Positions 53,838-64,000 of a stretch of DNA of 64,000 bases are shown piece after piece. Position numbers and translations under genes: made by a program. The notes beneath the pieces are model-generated. The model saw only the letters and a program-made list of their open reading frames with translations, was not told the DNA's origin and searched no databases. Each line of letters opens with the position of its first letter. Position 1 is the first letter of the stretch. The stretch spans positions 31,534,894-31,598,893 of the forward strand of contig CM020618.1 in assembly GCA_009829735.1 (NCBI GenBank). Direction: 5' to 3'. This stretch comes from Pyropia yezoensis (lineage: Eukaryota > Rhodophyta > Bangiophyceae > Bangiales > Bangiaceae).

Positions 53838-55238
53838 CGGGCGGGGGGTGCGTCCGGGGGCCTGCAGCCGCGCGCCCCATCGCTACGTGCCGCGCCCTAT
53901 TTCTCTTTCTGTCCCATTTCTGGGCCACGCGGGGTGGACCCTGCGAGGGCTGGTCACCAGGGGGCGACCGTCCTGTTTTTTTTTTTTCGACTGCAGCGCT
54001 TCGTGTCTCCATATGTAGGCTCTCTATGTCTCTTCTGCCCTCACCCGTTCTTTTCTTTTTCTTTATCTGACTCGTGACTCGTGCCCGTCTACTCTTCAGT
54101 GCATACGCAAAATCCGGCGCACGTCAATGCAAATCACACTGTACAGAATAATTTATGGATGTACAGTACCTACCCAATATTAGGGCGCAGCCAACAACAG
54201 GCTCTCCGAGACCATATTCTTTAAAACTAAGGATATTACGTGCCAGGTTGATCTTTTGGGGAACACCGGAACGTTGAGAGTGCGTCTGACAACGTCTCGG
54301 AACGGCAACGGGCGCTGAAACACACCCGTCTCGGCTTCGTCGGATTCTTATAAGTACACTCTTCTTCGACCGGATACATTTCCGGGTGAGCGAGGAACGG
54401 CCTCGGAACTCCAACCACGATCCCCATTCAGGGCTTGTACCGGGATCGAGTTTGGAAAAGCGAGCCTTTCCGAGAGGAAATGCGGAGCTCTCATTGGCTT
54501 ATCAGAATTTCCAATATTGGGCACTATGTTACGTAACTTTGCCAATATTACTAGCGAACGATGCCACGTCCCAGACAGTCAGTCCCTGGAATTGTGGGTC
54601 AAACAACCTGGTCGCCCCTCGCTCCTGTGGACACTGGCTGCTGATCACGATGCTGCCTGTAGGTCCCTGTGCCTGCATGAGGGCGACAGATGTCGCGCCA
54701 TTGGCAGCGGACGAGGCGCCGAGGCTGCCAGACGCAGGCTTGGCGATGTGCAACTGTTGGGACACGGGACGTGCGGCGAAATATCTAAAAATACAACATC
54801 CACGCGAGGCCCGCATCCCAGATTTTTCGCGGCAACGGGTGGAGCGACTGACGTGGGCCTCCCACGTGCCACTTGGCTGGCCACGTGCGACGTGGACCGT
54901 TCATTGACATGTCTGACTGCCAGTCGCCAGCATGGGCCACCTCGGCCGCCGTGGCACACACGATCAGGTTCCATACATGTCGTGTCCCCCCCCCCGTGGT
55001 GTCGTCGTGACCGACCACCTGTGTCGACCAGTGCGGGCCGTCCCCGCTACCGCCATCATCACCATGTGTGGGCCGCCGTCGTCACCACCACGGCCCTAGT
55101 CTTCGTCGCCCCCACCACCATTGTCACCCGGTGTCCGCCGTCGCCGTCAACACCACGACGCTGGTCACGGTGGCGCCGACTCACAGGCGCCCGGTTGCAG
55201 TCATCGCGGGTAGCGCCACCCACGCTTGTGTGCCTGCC
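53838..55238. other. No supported gene
   Basis: Presumed 3' region of the MYB gene with a T-rich run (about 53978-53988), then AT-richer DNA at 54100-54560. Short ORFs only. Confidence 0.45.
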
Positions 55239-55520
55239 ATGGCCGAACGCGTCGCCTCCATCTGTGACAACGACGTCGCCGGCGACGATCGCAAGGATGA
55301 GGACAACGCCACCTGCTCCGACGTGTGGCAGCTGTCTGAGGGGTCGGCCGACGAGGCCGTAGCTGCTGTTTTTTCCGTGGCGTCGTCTGCTGCGCTCCGA
55401 CGTCGCATCGCTCGTATGCGTCCACGGGGAGTGAGCCAACCCAAGAGGCGTCTGGGCTATGTGCGTGGCCGGCGACCCAACCGCGGCCGATACTTTGACG
55501 CTGGCAACCATGCTATTGTG
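55239..55520 (+). pseudogene. PIF/Harbinger transposase, N-terminal part
   Basis: ATG at 55239 in GCCATGG context. The end reads GRRPNRGRYFDAGNHAIV, the pattern seen upstream of the DDE domain in Harbinger transposases of algae and protists (PN..R.F..G...IV). Directly after, at 55524, a CCCCCAAAAAGTAG sequence starts that recurs inverted at 62761-62774. The frame continues in phase into the piece at 62778. Confidence 0.5.
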
Positions 55521-56839
55521 TATCCCCCAAAAAGTAGACGTGTCGCAGTCGTGAACGTGCAATTCGTGTGCACCACATGCCTGGCACGTGCGTGGAAGCT
55601 GTAAATTGCCAGACAATTCGTCAGCACTCGTGCACAATGGGTGCCTCTCATTCGCTGCACAATATTGACCGCGAGATGGCTTCACGTCCCAACCCCGTGT
55701 CCCTGCAAAAGCAGCGGAACATTGCCAAAAGAGATGGAAGACTGGGGACCTAATCAGGCTGCAGCACACCACCCAGGGAGTGGGGTGCTCTATTCGTGTC
55801 TGGCGCGGAACGAAAAAAGCATGAAGACCAAGGACGGGCGCGACCCCAGCTCGCTGGGTGTGGCTCAGAGCCATTCTCCGGTCCAGCGGACAGAAAATTG
55901 CTTGGCAGGGAGGCCGATCATGCACCTGTTCCTGCCGCAGTCGTGCACCCGAGAAGGACCAGGTGCAGACCTGGCCGCCGGGCTTCAGTGATGCCTATGA
56001 CGCCAGCCGGAGCAGAGATGTGTGCTGACTGACCGGCAGAAAATCAACCTCGGCTGAGATCGCGCCGTCCACCGCTGTTGCGACACCAGGCCCTCCAGGG
56101 CCGCCTGGATTGTGCTTGGGATGCAGGTGCTGATGTGGACCTTGCGTGACTCCTCAGTCCTTCACTGGTACTAATAAAAAAAACTATATATATCTCTTCT
56201 GGCCAATGTACGCATGTACATGCTTTTGAAACGAACTAAGCGCGAAGAAAATGCAGCCAGACGCAAAGCATTCCTCGTCGCACCAGTCTCCCCGGTGCAG
56301 ATTCGCTACTTGGGCCCGAAATGCGTGTTTGCATCCAAAAATCCACGGCCCTGGGCTCGCGCGACCCGCTTCTGCCGCGTCTCTAGGCGCGCTGGGGCAG
56401 GCTGCGAAGTGAACGGCCGCAAGGGCCTTTCTTAGCCTGACGTGATTCCACTCTGTCTGTGAGCAGGAGGCTTCATTTCGTGGCTATCGCGTGGCCGGTT
56501 CGTCCTTCCACGGAGCCCTTCGTGATTACCCAGGAAGAGGACTTTCTGCTGCTTGGACGTCGGATCCCGTGAGATGCAGCACAGCCTCTGCTGAACTGCG
56601 CGCTGGGACAAGCGCGCCATTATGCGACGGTTATCTAAATATATTAACATTTTGTCGCTATATATTTTCGCAATTATGGAACTTGAAAAATATCCGTAGT
56701 AGGTCCAGTTCGGTCGCCGGCGGTCGTGGCCGGTTCCAGGCCAAGTCGCCAGACCAAGTCGACTTCTGGACATTGGGGGTCGGCGCTGATGCGTTCAGCC
56801 TCCCTCCTCTACACAACCATGTACCCTATTGCTATCTGA

Positions 56840-57907
56840 TGGCAGGTCATCGAGAACCGGCGCCAAGGAAAATCATGGGCGTCCATTTTGGAGCACGTCG
56901 GGTGCAGTCTTGCAGCTGCGAAGCAGTGGTGGGCCAATTTCGAGCGCCACGGCTCCCCGTGGAACGATGATGTCATCCACAACACGCATGCGGACGCCGC
57001 GGTCTTCAATCCAGAGTTTTTGGCGGCGCTCAACACCCTTGTGCGCACCCACCCAGAATTGTTTCTTCGGGAAATGGAGGCAATATTTGGGAAGCTGGCG
57101 GGCCTGCCTGGCTGGGAGCAGAGCTGGCCAGTGTCGACAAGCACTCTGTCTCGAATGCTGAACAAGATCGGATTTTCGGTGAAGCAGGTCGAGCGACTGG
57201 CGCTGGACAGGTCGCAGGAGTTGAGGGTGGCTTTTTGTCGGCTGTACCGTCAAGTCCCAGATTGCTGCATCGTCGTCCTCGACGAAACGCACATGGCTGG
57301 TCAGGCCATTGTGCGCCGGCGCGGCTGGGCGCCCATTGGTCGACCACTGGAAGCGCTCTCGCCGGACCCTCGGGCCCGCGCGCGCTTCTCTTCCATGGTG
57401 GCCATATCGTATACTCGTGGTATTTTGGAGCTCTTTGTTAACGAGGTACCCCCTGCATTGAATGGTGATGATTTTGTTTTGTTTTGCACCAGCCTTGTGC
57501 GGAGAATGAATGCGTATCACCCTGGCTTGCCTTGGTCAGAGCAGCCCAGTGACTGCGTGGTGGTATACGATAACGTCTCTGTTCACACTGCGTTTGCGGA
57601 TGAGATTTTTGCGGTGAATGGGGTCGCTTGTATCCGTCTCTCCCCTTACTCACCCGACTTCTCTGCCATTGAGCCTGTTTTTAAGGACTACAAGCATGGA
57701 GTGCGCAGCTTGGTGTATTGGCATCCGCTGTTGCCGGATCGTATTGCTCATGTTCTCGCATTTTCATATATTTCTTTGTCATCGAGACAAGGCCATTATC
57801 GCGAGGCGCGACGGCAGGTCCTGCGCAACCTCCCCGAGATGACTGAGGAGGGGATGCCATTGGAGGGCGTGTTTCCGGCCCTTCCCGGTCAGCTGGGGCC
57901 GGCTTGA
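56840..57907 (+). CDS. IS630/Tc1-like (DDE_3) transposase
   Basis: The frame is open from 56840; a likely splice acceptor GATGGCAG|GTC lies at 56838-56846, so an upstream exon with the start may exist. The N-terminal helix-turn-helix reads RQGKSWASILEHVGCSLAAAKQWW when joined across 56860-56930. The catalytic Asp residues are in VVLDETHM (about 57277) and VVVYDNVSVHT (about 57565), and the Glu is in PDFSAIEPVF about 33 residues later. The family cuts and pastes DNA at TA sites. The ORF is intact to its stop at 57907, so this may be a young copy. Flanking inverted repeats specific to it were not found. Confidence 0.8.
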   Translation, partial: WQVIENRRQGKSWASILEHVGCSLAAAKQWWANFERHGSPWNDDVIHNTHADAAVFNPEFLAALNTLVRTHPELFLREMEAIFGKLAGLPGWEQSWPVSTSTLSRMLNKIGFSVKQVERLALDRSQELRVAFCRLYRQVPDCCIVVLDETHMAGQAIVRRRGWAPIGRPLEALSPDPRARARFSSMVAISYTRGILELFVNEVPPALNGDDFVLFCTSLVRRMNAYHPGLPWSEQPSDCVVVYDNVSVHTAFADEIFAVNGVACIRLSPYSPDFSAIEPVFKDYKHGVRSLVYWHPLLPDRIAHVLAFSYISLSSRQGHYREARRQVLRNLPEMTEEGMPLEGVFPALPGQLGPA

Positions 57908-58057
57908 TATCTGCTTCCTTATGATTGCTTTTCTCTGTTTCACCCTGGAACAGCAAGATGCTGGGATTTTTTTCCTGTACTGACATCGCATCGTTTTTCT
58001 GTCTTCAACCTGCTTTTTTGGGCGATGTGAGGGCATTGGCTCGCCCGGCGACGTTTC

Positions 58058-58323
58058 TTGGCATCAAATGGCGAACTGTCGGACGGCCGCGGCGTGGCCG
58101 CCATGGCGGCCGGGGCCGGCAACGGGCCGGCCGTTGTCGCCATGGACGTGGGTAGCGACAAGCAGCTGATGGCGGACGCGGCGGCGGCGGCGGCCGCCGA
58201 GCTCGACATCCTCCCGGCGACGGCGGACAAGGGCGGCGTGGCGGTCGCGACGGCCGGGCTCGCCGGCGGCGCGGCGGGGGCCGTGGCGGCGGTCGGGCGT
58301 GGAGTGGCCGCCCGGTGGGCAGC

Positions 58324-58405
<82 letters not shown>

Positions 58406-60329
58406 GGGGGGGGGGGGGGGGGGGGGTGGGGGCCGACGGGGAGGCTGGCGCCACCCGCCGCACCCTGCCGCCCCTCCTTCCCCCCCCCCGTGCACGCGAG
58501 CCGGGCCGCCCACGCCGCCGCAGCACGCCAGCGGCGGGGGCGCCCTTATAGGGGCGCCCCCCTGTCGCAGCGTCGCCCTTTCCGCCACCCCCGCTCGTCG
58601 TCAACCGTCCCACCGCGAGCAGCCCCCCCGTGGCACCTGCTCGCCCTCCACCCCCCCCGCCCCCTTCCTCTCTTCCCGCGCCGACTTTCCTCCCCCCCCC
58701 CACTCCCCGCCCCCCCCATCTTCCACCAAACCACCACCACCTCCACCCACCTCACCCAACCCACCCCTCCCCGCCCGCCTCCCTCCCCCCCCATTCTACA
58801 CATACCCCCCCCCCCCCCGCGAGCCCCCCTCCCACCGCCCGACTATGGGCCAATCAGGTGGCGGCATATGGTGAAAACCAGGTGTCGCCACCTGATCTTT
58901 CGGTTCTGGCGCGCGCTTCTGCGCAGTTTTCGGGGGTGGGCGCTTCCGGGGGGCGTGAAGCGTCGGTGTTGGGCGCTCCCCCGGGGGCGCCCCAGAGGAG
59001 CTCATCATCCGGACGGATGCCGCTGGTGGGCGGCCCCCGTCTGCCCTCCTTTTCGCTTATGGGGCTCCCGCGGCGGCTTCCTGGGCGGCTGACGCCCCGG
59101 CGGCGGCCGTGGGTTCTTCTGTGCGGCCCTCGGGTGGGGATAGTCGCAGCTGGGCGGCGGGGGCCGCCGCGGGGCTTCTGGGCGGGGCGTCGCGGCGTCG
59201 GCCGTCCCTGGCATTTGAGGTACCGGTAATGGCGGCCCGGCTGCTGCCGGGGGCGGAGCGTCTCCTTGTGGGGGGGGTGCTGGTGGGTCATGCCGAAGTG
59301 TGCGTGCCGCTGGTGGGGGGGGCAGTGCTGCTGGGGCTGGTGGGGGCGGTGCGGTTGGGGGGGACGCTGGTGGTGGCGGCGGCCCTGCAGGTGGCAGTGG
59401 CGCTGGCGCTGGCGGCGGCGCCGCTGGTGGCCGTTCCGGCGCGGCGGCCGGAGGCGGTGCCGGCGGCAGTGGCGGCGGCGCCGGTGGCCCCCCCGTGCCG
59501 CTGGTGGCGGGGGTGGCGGCGGTGGCTGCGGCGCCTGGGCGCCGCCCCCGCTGTCGCCCGCCGACGGCCCGGCGCCCAGCGACGGCGCCGAGGGTGCCGG
59601 TGAGAGCGGCGACGACGGCGGCGGCGGCGGCCCGGCGCTGACCGAGGAGGGCGCCGACGGTAGCGAGCCGCCCGCCGCCAAGGACCGCACGGCGGCGGCG
59701 ACCGCGGGCGACGAGATGGCGGGCGCAGGCGGCGGCGCCCACGGCGGGCCGGGGGGGGCCGGGGGAAGGGGGCAAGCGCCCCCCCCTCTCTCCTCGCCGG
59801 GAACGCACCCCCGGGGCCCAAGCGCGGGCGAGGGGGGAGCGTCGACGTGACGCGGCGGAGGTGAGGCTCGGGGGCAGTGCCCCCCTCCCACGCCTCCGCC
59901 AGGGGCCACAGGGTATGGGGGGGGGCCGCGCGGAGGGGGGAGGAGGGAGAGCTTTCCGCTGCCCCCCCCCAGCCCACCCTAGTTCCATTTACACCGGGTC
60001 GCGGGGGTGCGGCGGCGGCTGCCGCCGCACCCCCACCGGCAGCGTCCCCACCTCCGCGGGGCCCCGCCAGTACCACTGGCCGGCACCCGCCCGCCCGCGG
60101 GGGTACCACGCCGCCTCCGCTTGCCGCGCCGCCGGCCTTCGACACGGCGGCCGACGGTAAGGCCCCCGCCGGCGCGACCGTGCGTTGGGGGAAGGCCGTG
60201 CGGCAGTACCTGCCGCCCCGCGGTGCGGCGGAGGCGTCGGCGGCCGACGATGGCGGCCGCGGCGACGCTGCCGACACGGCGGCGGCCACCCCCACGGCTT
60301 CCCCCGCACGCCCGCTAGCCCCTTTGTGA
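58058..60329 (+). other. Possible low-complexity gene with poly-G tract
   Basis: A frame from ATG at 58058 reads a plausible N-terminus (MASNGELSDGRGV, then an Ala-rich stretch) into the poly-G tract. Later plus-strand pieces look protein-like: SPPDLSVLARASAQFSG near 58890, and a C-terminal piece ending at 60329 (FDTAADGKAPAGATVRWGKAVRQYLPP). They are in different frames with Gly/Ala/Pro runs between, so a gene model cannot be drawn. Confidence 0.25.
58326..58426 (+). repeat. Poly-G tract: 79 G, T, 21 G
   Basis: An uninterrupted run of 79 G (58326-58404), one T, then 21 G. It is the longest homopolymer in the window and would form G-quadruplex structures. The length is unlikely to be exact in an assembly. 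Confidence 0.8.
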
Positions 60330-60551
60330 GCACTCCCAGCTCCCCCGGCATGGGCGTTGCGCGTATGACAAGAACCACTAGTATTGCCACTGGCATTTCC
60401 CCCACACACTGAGCCATGTGCCCTCAAGTGCAACTATAGGCACAGAAAAGTCATTGGTCACAGATTTTATCGACCGAAAGCAAGGAAAAAGAGATAAGAT
60501 GGAGCAATAAAAAAAAGTAGCAAACGCAGAAACAGCCACGAGCACCCGATC

Positions 60552-61712
60552 TCACGTGCTCTTCTCGCGCAGTGCGCGGATCCAGTCATGACAGCTCGCT
60601 TCGTAGCTGGACCGAGCATCGGCCTTCTCGTCCACACCATCGAGCAGCTGGCTTGTCAACAGACCAACGTCACCCGACCCACTCAAAGTCGACCCACGGA
60701 TACCAAACTTGGTCGCGGCGGTCGTCACCACGGCCAAAAAAGATACTCGCTCCCCGCTCTGCTCATCACCGAAAATAAAATCAGTCAGATCAATGGCGGA
60801 CTCTGCCGGTGACAGGCGCAGACGAGCAGGGGGAGGCGCCACGGGAGGAACGTCGGCCCCTGCCGCCGCTCTCAAAATCTCAGCGTCGTACTTAGCCCGT
60901 CGCTCCGCACTGATGTCACGACGATCGCCAGGCAAACAGAACAAACCAAGTCGACAGAACCACCGTGGAGACAATCAAAGCCAGCGGAAAAAAGTAGATA
61001 GCACTCCGGTCGCAACAGTCAGTGTCTTGTCCGCACAGCACCTCCACCAGACCCGTTCCTCCGCCAAGCAGAAGTAAAAAAGGAAAGATAAATCAACATA
61101 CATGCGGTGAGAACCACTGGGGGCTGAGAGAGACAGCGCCGACTGGCTGAGCCGCTTCGCTCCCACCCGCTGGGCGGCGGCTTCGGCGCCGTGTAAATTT
61201 GCCAGGGCCGCTGCCGGTGCAAGATCGTCGATGATGCCGCTGGAGCGGCCGGTAGCGGCCGAAATGGCTCCACCCAGCGCAGAGGCACAGGCGGAGAGCC
61301 CAGAGTCGGCCAAACGCGCCTGCTCGCCAATTGCCACTTAATTGGGCGTCGTCAACCCGGACGCCGAAGACCCCAGTGAACGTAGGGTAGACACCGTCGT
61401 GGTGACGGGGGCGACCGCTCCAACAATGTTCGACACGAGCCCCGCCCGTTCGCTGGCCGTCTGATTCAGCGCCGCGTCCTTCTCGGCGTACATCGCGCGA
61501 ACCCTCTGAGCTTCTGCGAGGAAGAAGGTCGGCGTAGAGCCCTGGCAAACATAGTTGGAATATTCCAGGCGCATGTGTCCCTTCTTGTTGAAGGAGACGC
61601 CTTTCTCTGTTATGACGCGCTTGAAAAGCCTGGGGTCCAGCGCAATTGTCTTCTGCGTGTGACCCGGACGGCGGCACTTGGGACACCTACGCAGAAGCAC
61701 AGCAGGCAACAA
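60552..61712 (-). CDS. Hypothetical gene with zinc-knuckle-like start, probably spliced
   Basis: Three ORFs (61712-61338, 61337-60975, 60974-60552) lie in one frame, separated by TAA at 61338-61340 and TGA at 60975-60977. The first has CPKCRRPGHTQK, a knuckle-like motif without its last Cys, then a helical stretch (FFLAEAQRVRAMYAEKDAALNQ). A likely intron covers the second stop: donor CGCAT|GTATGT near 61103 and a pyrimidine-rich acceptor near 60912. An acceptor GAGCAG|GCG near 61320 could remove the first stop. Another protein-like exon may lie at 62190-61880 (GHQKIGAHGKGHYFGQCALV). No family recognised. Confidence 0.4.
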
Positions 61713-62757
61713 TAAAAAATGTCACAACGAACAAACGCAAACGACAGTAAAAAAAAAACACACAGAGAAGCGTACCCAGTGCGTAGAAAAATGAACTGGT
61801 CAACAAGCTGCTATAGCGATATCTCACCATGCGCCCTCATCCAACCGCCACACAAATAAAAAGTATGTACACATGAACGTACATCATACGGCACACGCAG
61901 TGCTGGTTTTGGCAATGCGCCCCGGTGTAAAAAAAGTGGCCAGCAGTCAAGGTGCTCGCGCACTGCAGGTTTCCCGCCACCAGAGCGCACTGACCAAAAT
62001 AGTGCCCCTTCCCGTGGGCACCAATCTTCTGGTGGCCTCACGCCCCGCACGCAGGTGTTTTCGGACCTGTCACGCCAGCGCCGGCGGCTGCGTCTGGATG
62101 GCCGACACTGGGCACCTGGGCGGGAGAGGGAGAGGTGGGAGCACCATCTGCTGCATTGTTCGACCAGATCCAGGACATCATAAAAATAAAACATTGGCAT
62201 GCCGCATCACTCGAGCATTGTCAGAATTAATTGCATCACGCGCAGATCATGCGGTGCGGCAGGGCACCAGCGTTCCACACATATCTAATGGCCCCCCACC
62301 AATGATTCCCACCATGACGCACCTGTCTCACGGCTCATTGTTATGGCTGGAGCGCAGTCGGCGATCGGGTTGGGAGTGGGTGGGAAGTTGATCGGGGCTG
62401 GAGGGGGGAGCATGCGCCGAAGTCGGCTGGTGGGGGTGCCCTCGTCACGGGGACGCCCGGCGGGAAGAAGACGGTGACGACAACGGTGGTGTCGACGACG
62501 GTGGCCGACGTCCGACGTCCCTGTTCAGCCGTCAGCTGAAATGGCAACCAATTAGCGAAGAAACTAAACATCTCCCGCCATTGGTTTGGTTGGTTCTTGG
62601 ATATGCAATAGTATTGAAGTAGATTCTAGTACGTAGTGTACCTCTTCATGTTCCAGATCTGTACATTCCTGATGCGAGTACAGCTTGTACATTTGGCATC
62701 GTGCTGTAATGGTGTGCGAAACATGTTGCCATGCATGTTGCGCACCTCAACATGCAT
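61713..62757. other. No clearly supported gene
   Basis: Contains the possible upstream exon of the minus-strand gene and AT-richer DNA (62570-62760) before the inverted CTACTTTTGGGGGG end. Confidence 0.35.
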
Positions 62758-62777
62758 GAGCTACTTTTGGGGGGTTG

Positions 62778-63897
62778 CACAATTTCTTGCGTGACTATTT
62801 CGGCGTCAATGGGCGGCCTTCCGTGTGAGGGGAGGCCGACTTCAAGCTCCGTCTCCGAGTGCCCTGGAAAGTTTTTGAGCTCATCTACAACGCTGTCAAG
62901 GATCAGCCCTTCTGGGCGCGCACCATCAATGCCACAGGGCGCCCGCAAGCGCATGCATTGCAGAAGGTGGTCGCCGCCTTCAGAGTGCTCGCATACGGGG
63001 AGACCTACGACCGCGCAGACGAGTACGTGCGCCTCTCGCGCTCGACCATTGCTGCTGCGAGGACGAAGCTAGTGGACTTTATTGTGACGGAGTCTGAGCC
63101 GCAATACCTGCGGCCTCCCAGCGACAAGGAGCTGACCCGCATCCTCAAGCGCAATGAGGAGCGCGGGATGCCTGGATGTATGGGCAGTATTGACTGCTCC
63201 CATTGGCGATGGAGGCAGTGCCCACGCGGCGTGGCAGGACAATACCAGGACCGCAAGGGCCGGCGCTCCGTCGTCATGAAGACGGTCTGCGACGAGGACC
63301 TGTATATCTGGCATTTCTTCATTGGCAGTCCAGGCAGTCATAGCGATCTCAACGTGTGGTCGCAGTCGCCATTGTACACTGACATCATGAGTGGGAGTTG
63401 GCCGCCAGATCGCTTCCCCTTCATGCTGAACGGCCGCACACGACGGTTGCCGTATTCCTTGGCTGACGGCATCTATCCCGAGTACCCGATCTTTTGCGCG
63501 GCCCTTTGCCAAGCCCGTGGATGCGGGGCAGCGTACGTACAGCCGCCTGCAGGAGGCTCTTCGTAAGGACGCTGAGCGACTTTACGCTGTGCTGACAAAC
63601 CGATTCAACATCTCTCTCTATCCGGCGCGATTCTCCAACGTCAGCCGCCTCATCAATACTGGCAAGGCGATTGCCATACTGCACAACATGGTTGTCATCG
63701 AACGACGGCACGGCTTCCTTTCACGTACGCGCACGGCCGGCGTATCTGGCCCGTATGGCAGCATCGTGGGAGGGCTCTGGCCCCTTACCTGTAGAGCGTC
63801 ACAATTTTTTTTTTGCCTCCGAGGAGGCTTTTTTTTTTCTTTACCTGCCTGTGTGGTCTTTCATAGACGTAGGAGGATGCCCGGCCCTGGCGCTTAG
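62778..63897 (+). pseudogene. PIF/Harbinger transposase, DDE part, one TGA and one frame change
   Basis: It starts in phase with the piece ending at 55520: HNFLRDYFGVNGR, then TGA at 62826-62828 where a Tyr-type residue is usual, then EADFKLRLRVPWKVF and the DDE domain. Catalytic residues: Asp in GSIDCSHW, Asp in GSHSDLNVW, Glu in KDAERLYAVLTNRF; YSLADGIYPEYPIF is the typical preceding block. At a TTTT run (63492-63495) the frame shifts by one; the homologous reading resumes as AGQRTYSRLQEAL. PIF/Harbinger transposases insert at TWA sites and need a partner Myb-like protein; none was found here. Confidence 0.75.
63805..63838 (+). other. Small hairpin between two T runs
   Basis: GCCTCC-GA-GGAGGC (63815-63828) is flanked on both sides by runs of ten T. 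It looks like a bacterial terminator but sits in a eukaryotic transposase tail; it may be an RNA 3' end signal or chance. Confidence 0.4.
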
Positions 63898-64000
63898 TGC
63901 AAACGACAGCCAAAGTCTCACTGAGGAGCACCCGCGGTCGGGCGGTGTGCCGTAGACTACACGCCGTGCCCATGGGTGGGCACCATATGGAGGTGACCAG

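Larger units (their letters stand above)
55524..62774. mobile_element. Putative 7.25-kb insertion with short terminal inverted repeats
   Basis: The left end CCCCCAAAAAGTAG (55524-55537) and right end CTACTTTTGGGGGG (62761-62774) are inverted copies with one mismatch, and they sit exactly at the break of the Harbinger transposase gene. No clean target duplication is visible (GTGTAT on the left, TTGCAC on the right). Contents are an IS630/Tc1-like transposase, a low-complexity region and a minus-strand zinc-knuckle-like gene. It may be one large element, a nested set, or a long intron. Confidence 0.4.

Noticed and set aside
54386..54907. 173-codon plus-strand ORF as a Harbinger Myb-like partner
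   Set aside because: I see no regular Trp spacing of a Myb/SANT repeat.
63805..63838. Rho-independent terminator
   Set aside because: The shape fits, but the context is a eukaryotic transposase tail; kept only as a hairpin.

Overview
The window is very GC-rich nuclear DNA of a eukaryote. Evidence: a eukaryote-only exon-junction helicase (eIF4A-III), SHAQKYF MYB and GON4-like proteins, canonical GT-AG introns, Kozak-type starts, LTR retrotransposons with envelope-free gag-pol, and proteins full of Ala, Gly and Pro runs. The composition, the small number of introns and the gene mix suggest an alga, with a bangiophyte red alga (Porphyra/Pyropia-like) as my best guess. That guess is inference; no marker gene here proves it. 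One assembly gap (N run) lies at 38584-38901.

Layout. 0-0.7 kb: the 3' half of a secreted subtilase. 2-8.3 kb: a divergent gene pair, a GON4-like/SANT nuclear protein (minus) and eIF4A-III (plus), sharing a 630-bp intergenic promoter. 9.7-15.5 kb: a complete Ty1/copia element (minus strand) with 98.6 percent identical LTRs and a TGGCC target duplication, inserted in an Ala-rich ORF. 16-25 kb: low-complexity DNA with broken or unusual ORFs (a Pro-rich ORF with two in-frame stops, a GIY-YIG-like ORF, a Ulp1-like peptidase fragment). 25.5-28 kb: a glucose/sorbosone-dehydrogenase-like fragment head to head with a XendoU endoribonuclease gene that carries a C-terminal IQ motif. 29.6-38.6 kb: a Ty3/gypsy chromovirus with gag, protease, RT-RNase H-integrase, a chromodomain and a long antisense ORF before the 3' LTR, which runs into the gap. 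38.9-44.2 kb: two more subtilase genes (minus), so subtilases form a local family. 44-48.8 kb: low complexity and a 308-bp tandem duplication. 48.9-53.8 kb: a 1658-aa SHAQKYF MYB protein. 55.2-63.9 kb: a PIF/Harbinger transposase gene split by about 7.25 kb of DNA that has short inverted ends and carries an IS630/Tc1-like transposase, an extreme poly-G tract and a hypothetical zinc-finger gene.

How it fits together. Likely functional host genes are eIF4A-III, GON4-like, the MYB protein and the 42-44 kb subtilase. Most of the rest is mobile DNA or its debris. Two kinds of damage recur: one-base shifts at homopolymer runs, and single in-frame stop codons between same-frame ORFs. The first could be assembly error or decay; the second looks like pseudogene decay or missed introns. 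The most unusual signals are the antisense ORF of the chromovirus, a copia primer-binding site that matches the anticodon arm of initiator tRNA-Met (half-tRNA priming), and the XendoU-IQ architecture with a spliced-looking copy of its 3' end at 2 kb.
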